The notes under the pieces: model-generated
Databases searched by the model: none
The model's input: only the letters and a program-made list of their open reading frames with translations
Told to the model about the DNA's origin: nothing
Shown: positions 1 to 5,555 of the stretch, in pieces
How positions within the stretch are numbered: the stretch's first letter is position 1
How the letters are laid out: every line of letters begins with the position of its first letter
Source: Sneathiella sp.
GTDB lineage: Bacteria; Pseudomonadota; Alphaproteobacteria; Sneathiellales; Sneathiellaceae
Reading direction: 5' to 3'
Assembly: GCA_016765515.1 (NCBI GenBank)
Contig: JAESPT010000199.1
Coordinates: 1-5,894 of the forward strand
DNA: 5,894 nucleotides
Made by a program: the position numbers and the translations under genes

Positions 1-15
1 ATTTGTATCTCCCTC
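1..15 (-). promoter_or_regulatory. Probable ribosome binding site of a leftward gene starting just outside the window
   Basis: On the minus strand, bases 15-9 read GAGGGAG, a strong Shine-Dalgarno-like purine run. It is followed by eight bases (8-1) up to the window edge. That spacing would place a start codon immediately beyond base 1, so a leftward gene may begin there. The purine run and distance are seen directly; the gene itself is not in the window and is inferred. Confidence 0.35.
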
Positions 16-66
16 AATATCGAAGCTATTTGTGATCAAAAATGGCCGGCTCGATTTCAATCAAAG

Positions 67-126
67 TCAGCGCCCTATGCGAGAATTATAGGTTAGATAT
101 TCATCCCCATTCTTATGTTCAAGGTT
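67..126 (-). pseudogene. Remnant repeating the 3' end of the methyltransferase gene
   Basis: Immediately downstream of the methyltransferase stop codon (TAA, 135-133), and in the same reading frame, bases 123-70 translate to LEHKNGDEYLTYNSRIGR followed by TGA at 69-67. This aligns without gaps to residues 142-159 of the methyltransferase, with 11 of 18 residues identical plus T/S and V/I exchanges. The offset is exactly 72 bases. The longest exact stretch is 15 bases (95-109 against 167-181). Elsewhere the copies differ at many positions, including synonymous third bases. Upstream of base 126 the similarity stops. The simplest readings are the tail left by deletion of a tandem paralogue, or an old tandem duplication of 72 bases. 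It has no start codon or ribosome binding site and would be translated only by read-through of the TAA. Confidence 0.55.
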
Positions 127-132
127 TGAGTT

Positions 133-618
133 TTAAATCCAGCGGCGAACACGGGTTTTATAGTCCAGATATTCATCCCCAAATTTACCCTCAAGATAGG
201 CTTCTTCGCGTCCGATAACATGATACCGGATGATCAATAGGCAAAGGGGGAGTAGGAGCAGAGCAGCCAAACTCCAGGAGGCAAGTGTGAAGCCAAGATA
301 GGAGATTGTCATACCCACATATATTGGATTGCGGGAATAAGCGTAAAGACCTGTATCAATGATGGTTGTTGTCGGTTTCCAGGGTTCCACATTGGACCCC
401 ACTTTCTTGTGATGAAGGGCTTCTGGAATAAGGATCAGCAACCCTGCAACAACAAAAACGGCACCGGCGATTAATTGATAAAGGGAGCCTATATTTCCAT
501 TTAACCAGTCGGAGCTGACAAATATTCCAATGATTAGAAATGCCAGGTAACAGAGAGGCGGCGGTATTTTTACGCCAGGATGATCTATTTTTTGCGGATC
601 AGATGTTTCTTCGGACAA
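133..618 (-). CDS. ICMT/PEMT-like membrane methyltransferase family protein
   Basis: A 161-residue integral membrane protein resembling the bacterial isoprenylcysteine carboxyl methyltransferase / phospholipid methyltransferase family. The core signature is visible: a G-L-Y-x-Y-SRNPIY segment (residues 90-100), which is the family's R-H/N-P-x-Y motif, then a hydrophobic stretch (about 104-131), then a C-terminal GREEAYLEGKFGDEY segment (136-150) with the paired glutamates, and Y153 and R156 beyond it. In ICMT-type enzymes these two regions bind S-adenosylmethionine. Other hydrophobic segments lie at about 22-38 and 46-65. The length is typical of the small bacterial members. The start is TTG at 618, chosen because GGAGG (628-624) lies five bases upstream and no better in-frame start is near. 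Bacterial members have varied or unknown acceptors, so the substrate cannot be stated. A diverged repeat of its own 3' end follows the stop codon. Confidence 0.85.
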   Translation of the reverse strand: MSEETSDPQKIDHPGVKIPPPLCYLAFLIIGIFVSSDWLNGNIGSLYQLIAGAVFVVAGLLILIPEALHHKKVGSNVEPWKPTTTIIDTGLYAYSRNPIYVGMTISYLGFTLASWSLAALLLLPLCLLIIRYHVIGREEAYLEGKFGDEYLDYKTRVRRWI

Positions 619-628
619 TTTTTCCTCC

Positions 629-715
629 CTTGTTGATCCCAGACGTCGCAGATTTTAAGCGCTTAATCTGGATATTCTCTCTCATTAATATGAGAGATCT
701 AAAACAATCAACAAG
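629..715 (-). promoter_or_regulatory. Nested inverted repeats and candidate promoter upstream of the methyltransferase
   Basis: Three inverted repeats are nested in this short intergenic region. The outer arms CTTGTTGAT (629-637) and ATCAACAAG (707-715) pair over 9 bp. Inside are CAGATT (649-654) with AATCTG (665-670), and TCTCTCAT (678-685) with ATGAGAGA (690-697), an 8-bp stem around four bases. A minus-strand promoter-like pair, TTGTTG (714-709) and TATTAA (690-685) with an 18-base spacer, puts the -10 element in the centre of the 678-697 dyad. The dyad could therefore be a repressor operator. Alternatively, if transcription enters from the aminotransferase gene, the whole region could fold as a three-stem RNA whose outer stem abuts the methyltransferase ribosome binding site (GGAGG, 628-624). 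The repeats are seen; both roles are inferred. No T-run follows any stem, so it is not a convincing terminator. Confidence 0.35.
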
Positions 716-736
716 TGGAGGAAATGGTGTTCTTCA

Positions 737-1927
737 TTACGACGGCGGAACATTTTCGGCTAGAAACTCGATCGCCGCTTGAACGCCGCCTGAGCCGTGA
801 GGAATGTTAAGGGCCTTCAAACCCATTTCAATAGCGCCCAATGTTCCTAATAACATGGGAGCATTGGCGTAGCCCATATGGGCTATACGCATCGCTTTTC
901 CGTCAAGTGCGCCAATGCCAATGCCGACAATAACGGCACATTTTTTGTCACAATAGTCCAAAAGATTTTCCGGTGTATAACCCTTTTCAAAAAGGACAGT
1001 TGTAACGGCGAAAGACCGCTCAGCGGGGTTTGGGATGTTGAATTGCAGAACCTCACCTTCCGCCCATTTGGAGACGGCGGCCCATGTGGCACCTGCCAGT
1101 AATCTATGGCGTAAAGCGACCGCTTCCATTCCGTCATCGAGAAGGATGTCCAGGGATTTACGAAGCGCGAATAATAAATGTTCAGGCGGGGTTCCGCAGT
1201 ATTTCTGGTAGTGAACTTTCCCCATTCGCGCTGTCCAGTCCCAATAAGCTGTCCGCAGATTAGCACTTTCGTGTGCTTTCATCGCACGGTCATTCACAGC
1301 ATTGAAACTGAGGCCAGGAGGAGACATCAGACCTTTTTGAGCCGCTGACACGGCAACATCAACACTCCATTCATCCATGGAAAAATTCATTGTGCCCAAA
1401 GACGCGATGGTATCCACCATGAAAAGTGCGGGATGATCCGTTGACCTGATGGCTTTTCCAACAGCTTCAACGTCATTGACAATGCTGGAGGCTGTATCAA
1501 CCTGAACCATCAGAATGGCTTTGATTTCGTGGTTGGTGTCCTGCCTTAATCGTTCTGCAACCGCCTCTGGTTTTACGGCTTCTTGCCAGCTTCCTGGCAG
1601 AACTTCAACGTCGAGCCCCAAGGTCGCTCCCATATCCCCCCAACCATTTGCAAAAAGACCACTCTCCAGTACAAGGATTTTTTCCCCGTGGCTCAGAACA
1701 TTGCTAAGCGCGGCTTCCCAGGCACCATGACCGTTGGCGATATAGATGAACGATTTTCCTTTTGTTTGGAAAAGCGCCCGTAAATCTGCAAGTAAACTAT
1801 CGGTCAAAAGGGGAAAGCCTTTCTGATAGATGTCGATTGCAGGCTGATGCATGGCATTTAAGACAGCATCAGGAATATTTGTGGGACCCGGAATGCTCAG
1901 GAATTCACGACCGGTTCGAACGCTCAT
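737..1927 (-). CDS. Class V PLP aminotransferase, serine/alanine-glyoxylate aminotransferase type
   Basis: A 396-residue cytoplasmic, pyridoxal-phosphate-dependent enzyme of fold type I, class V. The opening PGPTNIPDAVLNAM (13-26) is the usual family start. NGHGAWE (65-71) matches the cofactor phosphate-binding turn, and D172 in VDTIASLG is the aspartate that pairs with the pyridine nitrogen. K198 in SAAQKGLMSPPGL is the Schiff-base lysine in the context typical of serine-glyoxylate aminotransferases. R347 in MRIAHMG matches the substrate-carboxylate arginine. All expected catalytic residues are present and the length is normal. The likely reaction is amino transfer from serine or alanine to glyoxylate, giving glycine plus hydroxypyruvate or pyruvate. 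No serine-cycle or purine-catabolism genes lie nearby to fix the donor, so a ureidoglycine-glyoxylate or other class V role is not excluded. The ATG start is preceded by AAGGA (1942-1938) at ten bases. It lies 77 bases downstream of the YcaD-like permease and may be co-transcribed with it. Confidence 0.88.
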   Translation of the reverse strand: MSVRTGREFLSIPGPTNIPDAVLNAMHQPAIDIYQKGFPLLTDSLLADLRALFQTKGKSFIYIANGHGAWEAALSNVLSHGEKILVLESGLFANGWGDMGATLGLDVEVLPGSWQEAVKPEAVAERLRQDTNHEIKAILMVQVDTASSIVNDVEAVGKAIRSTDHPALFMVDTIASLGTMNFSMDEWSVDVAVSAAQKGLMSPPGLSFNAVNDRAMKAHESANLRTAYWDWTARMGKVHYQKYCGTPPEHLLFALRKSLDILLDDGMEAVALRHRLLAGATWAAVSKWAEGEVLQFNIPNPAERSFAVTTVLFEKGYTPENLLDYCDKKCAVIVGIGIGALDGKAMRIAHMGYANAPMLLGTLGAIEMGLKALNIPHGSGGVQAAIEFLAENVPPS

Positions 1928-2004
1928 TTTAGGGGTATCCTTTCAAGGAAGAGTAGCAGGGGAAAGCTAGCTCAACAAAATTGAAGAAGCAACATTTGTG
2001 GTTG

Positions 2005-3261
2005 TTATGATTGTTCTTTTTTGCGCCGTTTTTTGGCAAAGGAGGATTGTACGTTGGAATAAAGCTGTTTGCTCGATGCCCCCAATCCGCCCAGAGGCAG
2101 GAAAAGCGCTTTTTTTGTGCCAGATGGACGCTGGGTAATTCGGATCAGAACAAAGAAAGCCAGAAAGCTCGTTGTCCCTGTGATAAAAAGAAACAGGGCT
2201 TGTTGCCCGAACAACGCCATAAATAGTGATGTAATGATGGGCCCCATACTCGCTCCCAGGCCATAAGCGAAAAGGAGACTGGCTGAAACCTGCACCAGTC
2301 GTTCTTTATCAGCCAGGTCATTGGTTTGCGCGGATGACATGGGGTAGATGGTATACGCTATTCCGCCATACACAAGGGCTGTACCGTAGAGCCAGTATGT
2401 CGATTGGCCGATTGCCCAGACAATCGCCAGGCTTGCGGCAGCCGTCAGCAATGCAGAGACAATCAGGATCGTGCGCCGGTCAAAATGATCTGACAGTCTT
2501 CCGATTGGAAATTGAAGCAGCATTCCGCCAAGTAAAATACTGGCCATGAACAAAGAGATTTCGCCAACTGTCAGATTGATGGATTTGGCGAATACGGGCG
2601 CCATACTGTTGATGGAGCTGTTGGACATGCCCGCAGTAAAGGTTCCCATCACGCCAACCGGCGAGATCTTGTAAAGTTCCCGAAAACTCATTCGTTCCGG
2701 TTTCACCGGTTTTGGAGCGGTCGCCCGGGTCAGCAAAATAGGCACCAAGGCGATGGAAAAAACAATAGAAGCAACAGAGAAAAGCTCGAATGAGGCAGGA
2801 TCAGCGACCGTTAATAAAAACTGGCCAAGTCCCGCGCCCAGATAACTGGTCATCATATAGAGGGAGAGAACACGGCCTCGATTATCATTTGTTGATCGTT
2901 CATTCAGCCAGCTCTCAACGATCATGACCATGCCCGCCATACAAAATCCGCAAACCGCCCGAAGCAGTATCCAGGTGATTGGATTTATGACAAGAAGATG
3001 GGCCAGTACAGCAACGGACATGATGGAGGCAAAGGCCGCAAATGAACGTATATGACCGGCGCGTGCGACCACCCGCACCGCATTCATGGCGCCAAAGAGC
3101 ATGCCGACAAAATAACCAGCCATGATGACGCCGGTCATTTCTGTAGAAAACCCCTCAAGTTTGCTTCTTAATCCAAGGAGAGTGCCAAACATACCATTGG
3201 CGAGGAGTAATAGGCCGTAACTCAGCAGAAGGGATGCGACTGACTTGGCCGTTACCCACAT
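2005..3261 (-). CDS. MFS transporter, YcaD-like
   Basis: A 418-residue inner-membrane permease of the major facilitator superfamily with the hydrophobic pattern of twelve membrane segments in two halves. The segment ESWLNERSTNDNRGRVLSLY (116-135) is characteristic of the YcaD-like MFS branch. A second motif-A-like loop, GRLSDHFDRR (254-263), marks the start of the C-terminal half after a polar central loop (about 180-197). The protein ends in a hydrophilic tail of about 40 residues finishing with a dense lysine/arginine cluster (KKRRKK, 410-415), longer than a minimal MFS tail and probably cytoplasmic. The substrate is unknown, as for most of this branch. The ATG start at 3261 has only a weak GGGA (3274-3271) nine bases upstream. 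A well-formed -10-like element lies at 3304-3299. Either independent transcription or read-through from the Bcr/CflA-like gene 90 bases upstream is possible. Confidence 0.85.
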   Translation of the reverse strand: MWVTAKSVASLLLSYGLLLLANGMFGTLLGLRSKLEGFSTEMTGVIMAGYFVGMLFGAMNAVRVVARAGHIRSFAAFASIMSVAVLAHLLVINPITWILLRAVCGFCMAGMVMIVESWLNERSTNDNRGRVLSLYMMTSYLGAGLGQFLLTVADPASFELFSVASIVFSIALVPILLTRATAPKPVKPERMSFRELYKISPVGVMGTFTAGMSNSSINSMAPVFAKSINLTVGEISLFMASILLGGMLLQFPIGRLSDHFDRRTILIVSALLTAAASLAIVWAIGQSTYWLYGTALVYGGIAYTIYPMSSAQTNDLADKERLVQVSASLLFAYGLGASMGPIITSLFMALFGQQALFLFITGTTSFLAFFVLIRITQRPSGTKKALFLPLGGLGASSKQLYSNVQSSFAKKRRKKEQS

Positions 3262-3298
3262 AAAATTTTATCCCGCCTCATCCATTTTAATGCTTGAT

Positions 3299-3304
3299 TT
3301 TATA
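3299..3304 (-). promoter_or_regulatory. Candidate -10 element for the YcaD-like permease gene
   Basis: On the minus strand bases 3304-3297 read TATAAAAT, an excellent -10 match, about 38 bases upstream of the ATG at 3261. The corresponding -35 region (around TTTATG at a 16-base spacing) is poor. The call therefore rests on the -10 match and its position alone. Confidence 0.3.
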
Positions 3305-3332
3305 CCGTCTCGCATTTTTTCATAAAGTTCAA

Positions 3333-3345
3333 GCTGCAAGGCAGC
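3333..3345 (-). terminator. Weak hairpin after the Bcr/CflA-like gene
   Basis: Just past the stop codon at 3354-3352, the minus strand carries GCTGC-CTT-GCAGC, a 5-bp GC-rich stem with a three-base loop, followed by TTGAACTTT. The stem position fits an intrinsic terminator, but the T-tract is broken and the stem is short. At best it would terminate partly. Confidence 0.28.
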
Positions 3346-3351
3346 AGAATT

Positions 3352-4569
3352 TCATGAACTGGAAACACTGCTCGTATTTGTGACATACATGACAATAAGA
3401 GAAATCATGCCCAATACGGAAAAACCAATGATGAGAGGGAGTATCGTTCCGTTATAGGCCTGCGCGATGAGCGTTCCAAAAATAACCGATTGGAGTGTGG
3501 ACACTGAGGTGATGAGAGCAGAAGCAACACCGGCAATATGTCCTACGGGTTCCATTGCCAGGGCATTCACATTCCCAAAAAGTATGCCGAAACAAAAAAA
3601 GGTCGCCAGGAGAAAGATCATCAGAGTCCATAAGGGCGGATGGCCATCCATGATAAATGCATATCCAAGATATAGGATGGACAATATGGTCAAGGACCAC
3701 AATGCCTTACCAATCAGGTTTTTCATGCCAAGTTTCATGACAAGTGCGGAATTGACAAGGGATGCCCCGCCGATGGCGATTGCGAGGACACCAAAATAGA
3801 CGGGAAACATTTCCCCTACGCCGTATTGGTCCTGAAAAATTTGCTGGGAAGTGGACAGGTAACTCAAGAAGGCGCTGAATATGAAACCAGACAGGATCAT
3901 ATATCCGAGCGAAGTGGGATGCGTAAAAACTTCCTTGCTGGCAAACATTAGTCGGTTCAACGAAAATTGGACGCGTTTTGATTTTTCGAGAGTTTCTCTT
4001 TGGCGAAACATGAACCAGGTCATGGCAATAACAGCCATTCCTGCCATGGCGACAAAGATACCGCGCCAATCCGCAATAAATAAGATGAGCTGGCCTATGC
4101 CTGGGGCCAGTATGGGGACAAGTATGAAAACCGTCATGACGAGGGACATGAATTTGGCCATACTCCGCCCGGCATATTGATCCCGGATCAGGGCCATGGA
4201 GACAACGCGCGGCCCTGCTGCTCCCAGGCCCTGCATAAACCGTCCAAAGAGCATGGTGCTGAAGTCTGTCGCAAATATGGAAAGGAGACAGCCTCCTAGA
4301 AATATGACAAACCCCACATAAATAGGGCCTTTACGTCCTGTACTGTCTGAGATTGGCCCGTAAAAAAGCATCCCCACAGCCATTCCAACAAAAAGCATAC
4401 CAATAACGTATTGGCGGCCATTGGGATGCACGACATTCAGATCTCTTTCAATGTAGGACAACGCGGGCAGCATGGCGTCAATTGAAAAGGCGATCATGGA
4501 CGAGATTAATGCAAGCAGGATCACCTGTTCCACATATCCAATAGAGGGTGTTTGAAGGCGAGGCTTCAC
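3352..4569 (-). CDS. Bcr/CflA-like MFS multidrug efflux transporter
   Basis: A 405-residue inner-membrane proton-driven efflux permease of the drug:H+ antiporter type with twelve predicted membrane segments. Visible signatures, numbered from the GTG start, are: D31 with LPALSYIERDL (34-44) in and after the first membrane segment; the motif-A loop GPISDSTGRKGP (71-82); RFMQGLGAAGPRVVSMALIRD (110-130), matching the Bcr/CflA R-x-x-Q-G...R-D region; and MEPVGHIAGVASAL (339-352), the late motif typical of this group. Length is normal. An in-frame TTG at 4602 would add 11 residues but has no ribosome binding site. The GTG at 4569 has GGAG (4581-4578) eight bases upstream, and the protein then starts a short distance before the first membrane segment, so GTG is preferred. 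The family exports diverse small molecules such as antibiotics, sulfonamides and cysteine-related compounds; the actual substrate is unknown. Confidence 0.85.
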   Translation of the reverse strand: MKPRLQTPSIGYVEQVILLALISSMIAFSIDAMLPALSYIERDLNVVHPNGRQYVIGMLFVGMAVGMLFYGPISDSTGRKGPIYVGFVIFLGGCLLSIFATDFSTMLFGRFMQGLGAAGPRVVSMALIRDQYAGRSMAKFMSLVMTVFILVPILAPGIGQLILFIADWRGIFVAMAGMAVIAMTWFMFRQRETLEKSKRVQFSLNRLMFASKEVFTHPTSLGYMILSGFIFSAFLSYLSTSQQIFQDQYGVGEMFPVYFGVLAIAIGGASLVNSALVMKLGMKNLIGKALWSLTILSILYLGYAFIMDGHPPLWTLMIFLLATFFCFGILFGNVNALAMEPVGHIAGVASALITSVSTLQSVIFGTLIAQAYNGTILPLIIGFSVLGMISLIVMYVTNTSSVSSS

Positions 4570-4570
4570 G

Positions 4571-4581
4571 GGAGTAACTCC
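4571..4581 (-). promoter_or_regulatory. Ribosome binding site inside a small palindrome, deciding the GTG start
   Basis: The minus strand reads GGAGT-T-ACTCC at 4581-4571, then one base, then the GTG start at 4569. GGAG is the Shine-Dalgarno core at eight bases from the GTG. The 11-base perfect inverted repeat could let the core pair weakly with bases next to the start codon (GGA with TCC around a five-base loop). The position supports the GTG as the true start; any effect on translation is a guess. Confidence 0.5.
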
Positions 4582-4616
4582 AAAATATACGAAGAGGACC
4601 AATCGTTGCGGTGAGA

Positions 4617-4676
4617 ATTATGGCACAGAGAATGCATCCTGAATGATCAAGAAAGTCATTTTGACGAAATTTTATA
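4617..4676 (-). promoter_or_regulatory. Candidate promoter elements for the Bcr/CflA-like gene
   Basis: Two -10-like hexamers lie upstream of the GTG at 4569. TATAAA sits at 4676-4671, within TATAAAAT, the same octamer seen before the YcaD-like gene. CATAAT sits at 4622-4617. Neither has a good -35 partner. The first would give a leader of about 95 bases and the second about 40. Seen directly as short matches only. Confidence 0.25.
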
Positions 4677-4710
4677 GGTCTGTCCAGCGACGGCGCGAAA
4701 AAATCATACA

Positions 4711-4751
4711 AGTGACAGGACGGATCGGAGCAAGGTAATTCGCCTGTCACT
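4711..4751 (-). terminator. 9-bp inverted repeat after the unknown gene, possible terminator
   Basis: Perfect arms AGTGACAGG (4711-4719) and CCTGTCACT (4743-4751) flank a 23-base centre, starting nine bases past the stop codon of the unknown gene (4762-4760). On the minus strand the stem is followed, seven bases later, by a run of six T (4703-4698). This is terminator-like for the unknown gene, but the loop is long and the T-run is displaced. It may instead be a regulatory dyad for the downstream efflux gene. Confidence 0.38.
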
Positions 4752-4759
4752 CATTTTGG

Positions 4760-5311
4760 TTAGGGGTTAAAAATATTAGATACCCGACTATAGGAAAACT
4801 CGTCCCATCCCGTACGACCATAAAGGGCCGCCAAATTACGATTGTTATTTTGCCGCAATTTTTTTAATTGGTTATGAAGGCCAATGGCATTTACATAATC
4901 TTCGTCGGCAATGTCAAATTGTTTCTTGTAGGGAAACAGGAGCGAACCAGGCTGTTTATTTAGCTGTTCTTCGGCTTCCGATAGATCGCGGCACCAGATG
5001 TTGAGAAGTCCCCCACATTTGGGGGAATACCAAAAAGTTCCTGCATCTTCACCAGGATGCCACTCGCCGCCCAATACATGCAAAGCATGCTGCCAATCAG
5101 TAAATCCGACTTTCTTTGCGACAGCGCAAAGCACGTTTTTAAGTTTTAGCTCCGCCTCCCTATCTGAATGAGCCGGTGCGGTATGAGCGGCCCATTTCGG
5201 CAAAGACAAGGGATCTTTGCGATAAGCTTTAAGAGCCAGCTTGGCTTTTATTTTCAATTCATTGAGGGTTTTGTCACAGGAGTGAATAGAGGGGGAGTTA
5301 GAAGACACCAT
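4760..5311 (-). CDS. Hypothetical protein with an N-terminal helical LK-x-x-AK...GF-x-DW segment
   Basis: A 183-residue, apparently soluble cytoplasmic protein that I do not recognise as a named family. Residues 17-80 are helical in character and run LNELKIKAKLALKAYRK, then a charged stretch, then LKNVLCAVAKKVGFTDWQHAL. This LK-x-x-AK...A-x-x-x-GF-x-x-W layout resembles the short N-terminal module seen in front of some bacterial ankyrin-repeat and glyoxalase-like proteins. That likeness is from memory of sequence patterns only. The C-terminal half (84-183) is rich in aromatics (W84, F93, W94, W106, W169, F172, Y174) and contains two cysteines, C99 and C107. No signal peptide or membrane segment is visible. 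The ATG at 5311 is preferred because AAGGA (5324-5320) lies eight bases upstream. An in-frame TTG at 5380 has no such site and falls inside a dyad. Promoter-like sequence with that dyad precedes it, so it is probably transcribed on its own. Function is unknown. Confidence 0.75.
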   Translation of the reverse strand: MVSSNSPSIHSCDKTLNELKIKAKLALKAYRKDPLSLPKWAAHTAPAHSDREAELKLKNVLCAVAKKVGFTDWQHALHVLGGEWHPGEDAGTFWYSPKCGGLLNIWCRDLSEAEEQLNKQPGSLLFPYKKQFDIADEDYVNAIGLHNQLKKLRQNNNRNLAALYGRTGWDEFSYSRVSNIFNP

Positions 5312-5352
5312 TGTCCAATTCCTTAAGTAAATTCTGGCGTCCCGCATGGCCA

Positions 5353-5383
5353 TACCTAAAGTGGATAAATGGGTTATCAACTT
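5353..5383 (-). promoter_or_regulatory. Candidate promoter overlaid by a 10-bp-arm dyad (operator) for the unknown gene
   Basis: AAGTGGATAA (5359-5368) and TTATCAACTT (5374-5383) form an inverted repeat with nine of ten pairs matched around a five-base centre. On the minus strand, TTGATA (5380-5375) and TAGGTA (5358-5353) form a -35/-10-like pair with a 16-base spacer, so the dyad covers the -35 element and the whole spacer. That is a classical place for a repressor. The start codon at 5311 lies about 35 bases past the expected transcription start. The arms also contain TTATCCACT and TTATCAACT, close to the DnaA-box consensus TTATCCACA, so DnaA binding is an alternative reading. The repeat is certain; its role is inferred. 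Confidence 0.4.
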
Positions 5384-5437
5384 ATCTGCAGGGTGATGTC
5401 ATCTTTGGCGGGCTGGCTTCCCTGAAAACCGGGGCCA

Positions 5438-5465
5438 ACAATAGGGGAATTTGACGTTGAGTCAA
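5438..5465 (-). promoter_or_regulatory. Second candidate minus-strand promoter with a TTGAC-N5-GTCAA dyad
   Basis: On the minus strand, TTGACT (5465-5460) and TATTGT (5443-5438) are spaced by 16 bases, a reasonable sigma-70-like pair for the unknown gene with a leader of about 120 bases. The -35 element is one half of the dyad TTGAC-N5-GTCAA at 5451-5465. The other half supplies a -35-like TTGACG (5451-5456) on the plus strand, where no matching -10 is obvious. It could be a shared operator of the divergent genes. Evidence is short matches only. Confidence 0.25.
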
Positions 5466-5555
5466 TTGTGCTTTCTTTTCGCTCGTTGCCTAGGCTATTC
5501 TTAAAAAAAGCAAGAAGACCAGTCTTTTTTCGATTGGCCGACCGAGAAGTATCCC

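Noticed and set aside
42..220. Short plus-strand open frame starting ATG at 42
   Set aside because: It has no ribosome binding site and runs antisense to the remnant and the methyltransferase tail, so its openness is explained by those.
540..782. Plus-strand open frame of 80 codons
   Set aside because: It spans the antisense of the methyltransferase start, the intergenic inverted repeats and the aminotransferase end. It has no ribosome binding site and no protein-like composition.
883..1266. Minus-strand open frame of 127 codons inside the aminotransferase
   Set aside because: It overlaps a well-supported enzyme gene in another frame, its translation has no domain pattern, and its length is expected by chance.
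3261..3270. Perfect 10-base palindrome TAAAATTTTA before the YcaD-like start
   Set aside because: It is short, entirely A and T, and easily produced by chance in an AT-rich leader.
3467..4180. Open frames of 82-120 codons on both strands inside the efflux gene
   Set aside because: They are shadows of the Bcr/CflA-like coding sequence, whose motifs are intact in its own frame.
4478..4750. Minus-strand open frame of 90 codons overlapping the efflux gene start
   Set aside because: It begins within the 4711-4751 inverted repeat, lacks a ribosome binding site, and most of it overlaps promoter-like sequence and the real gene in another frame.
5502..5530. A-run, short stem AAGAC/GTCTT and T-run that could look like a terminator
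   Set aside because: The stem is only five pairs with a two-base gap and lies in the leader of the plus-strand permease. There is no gene that it would sensibly terminate.
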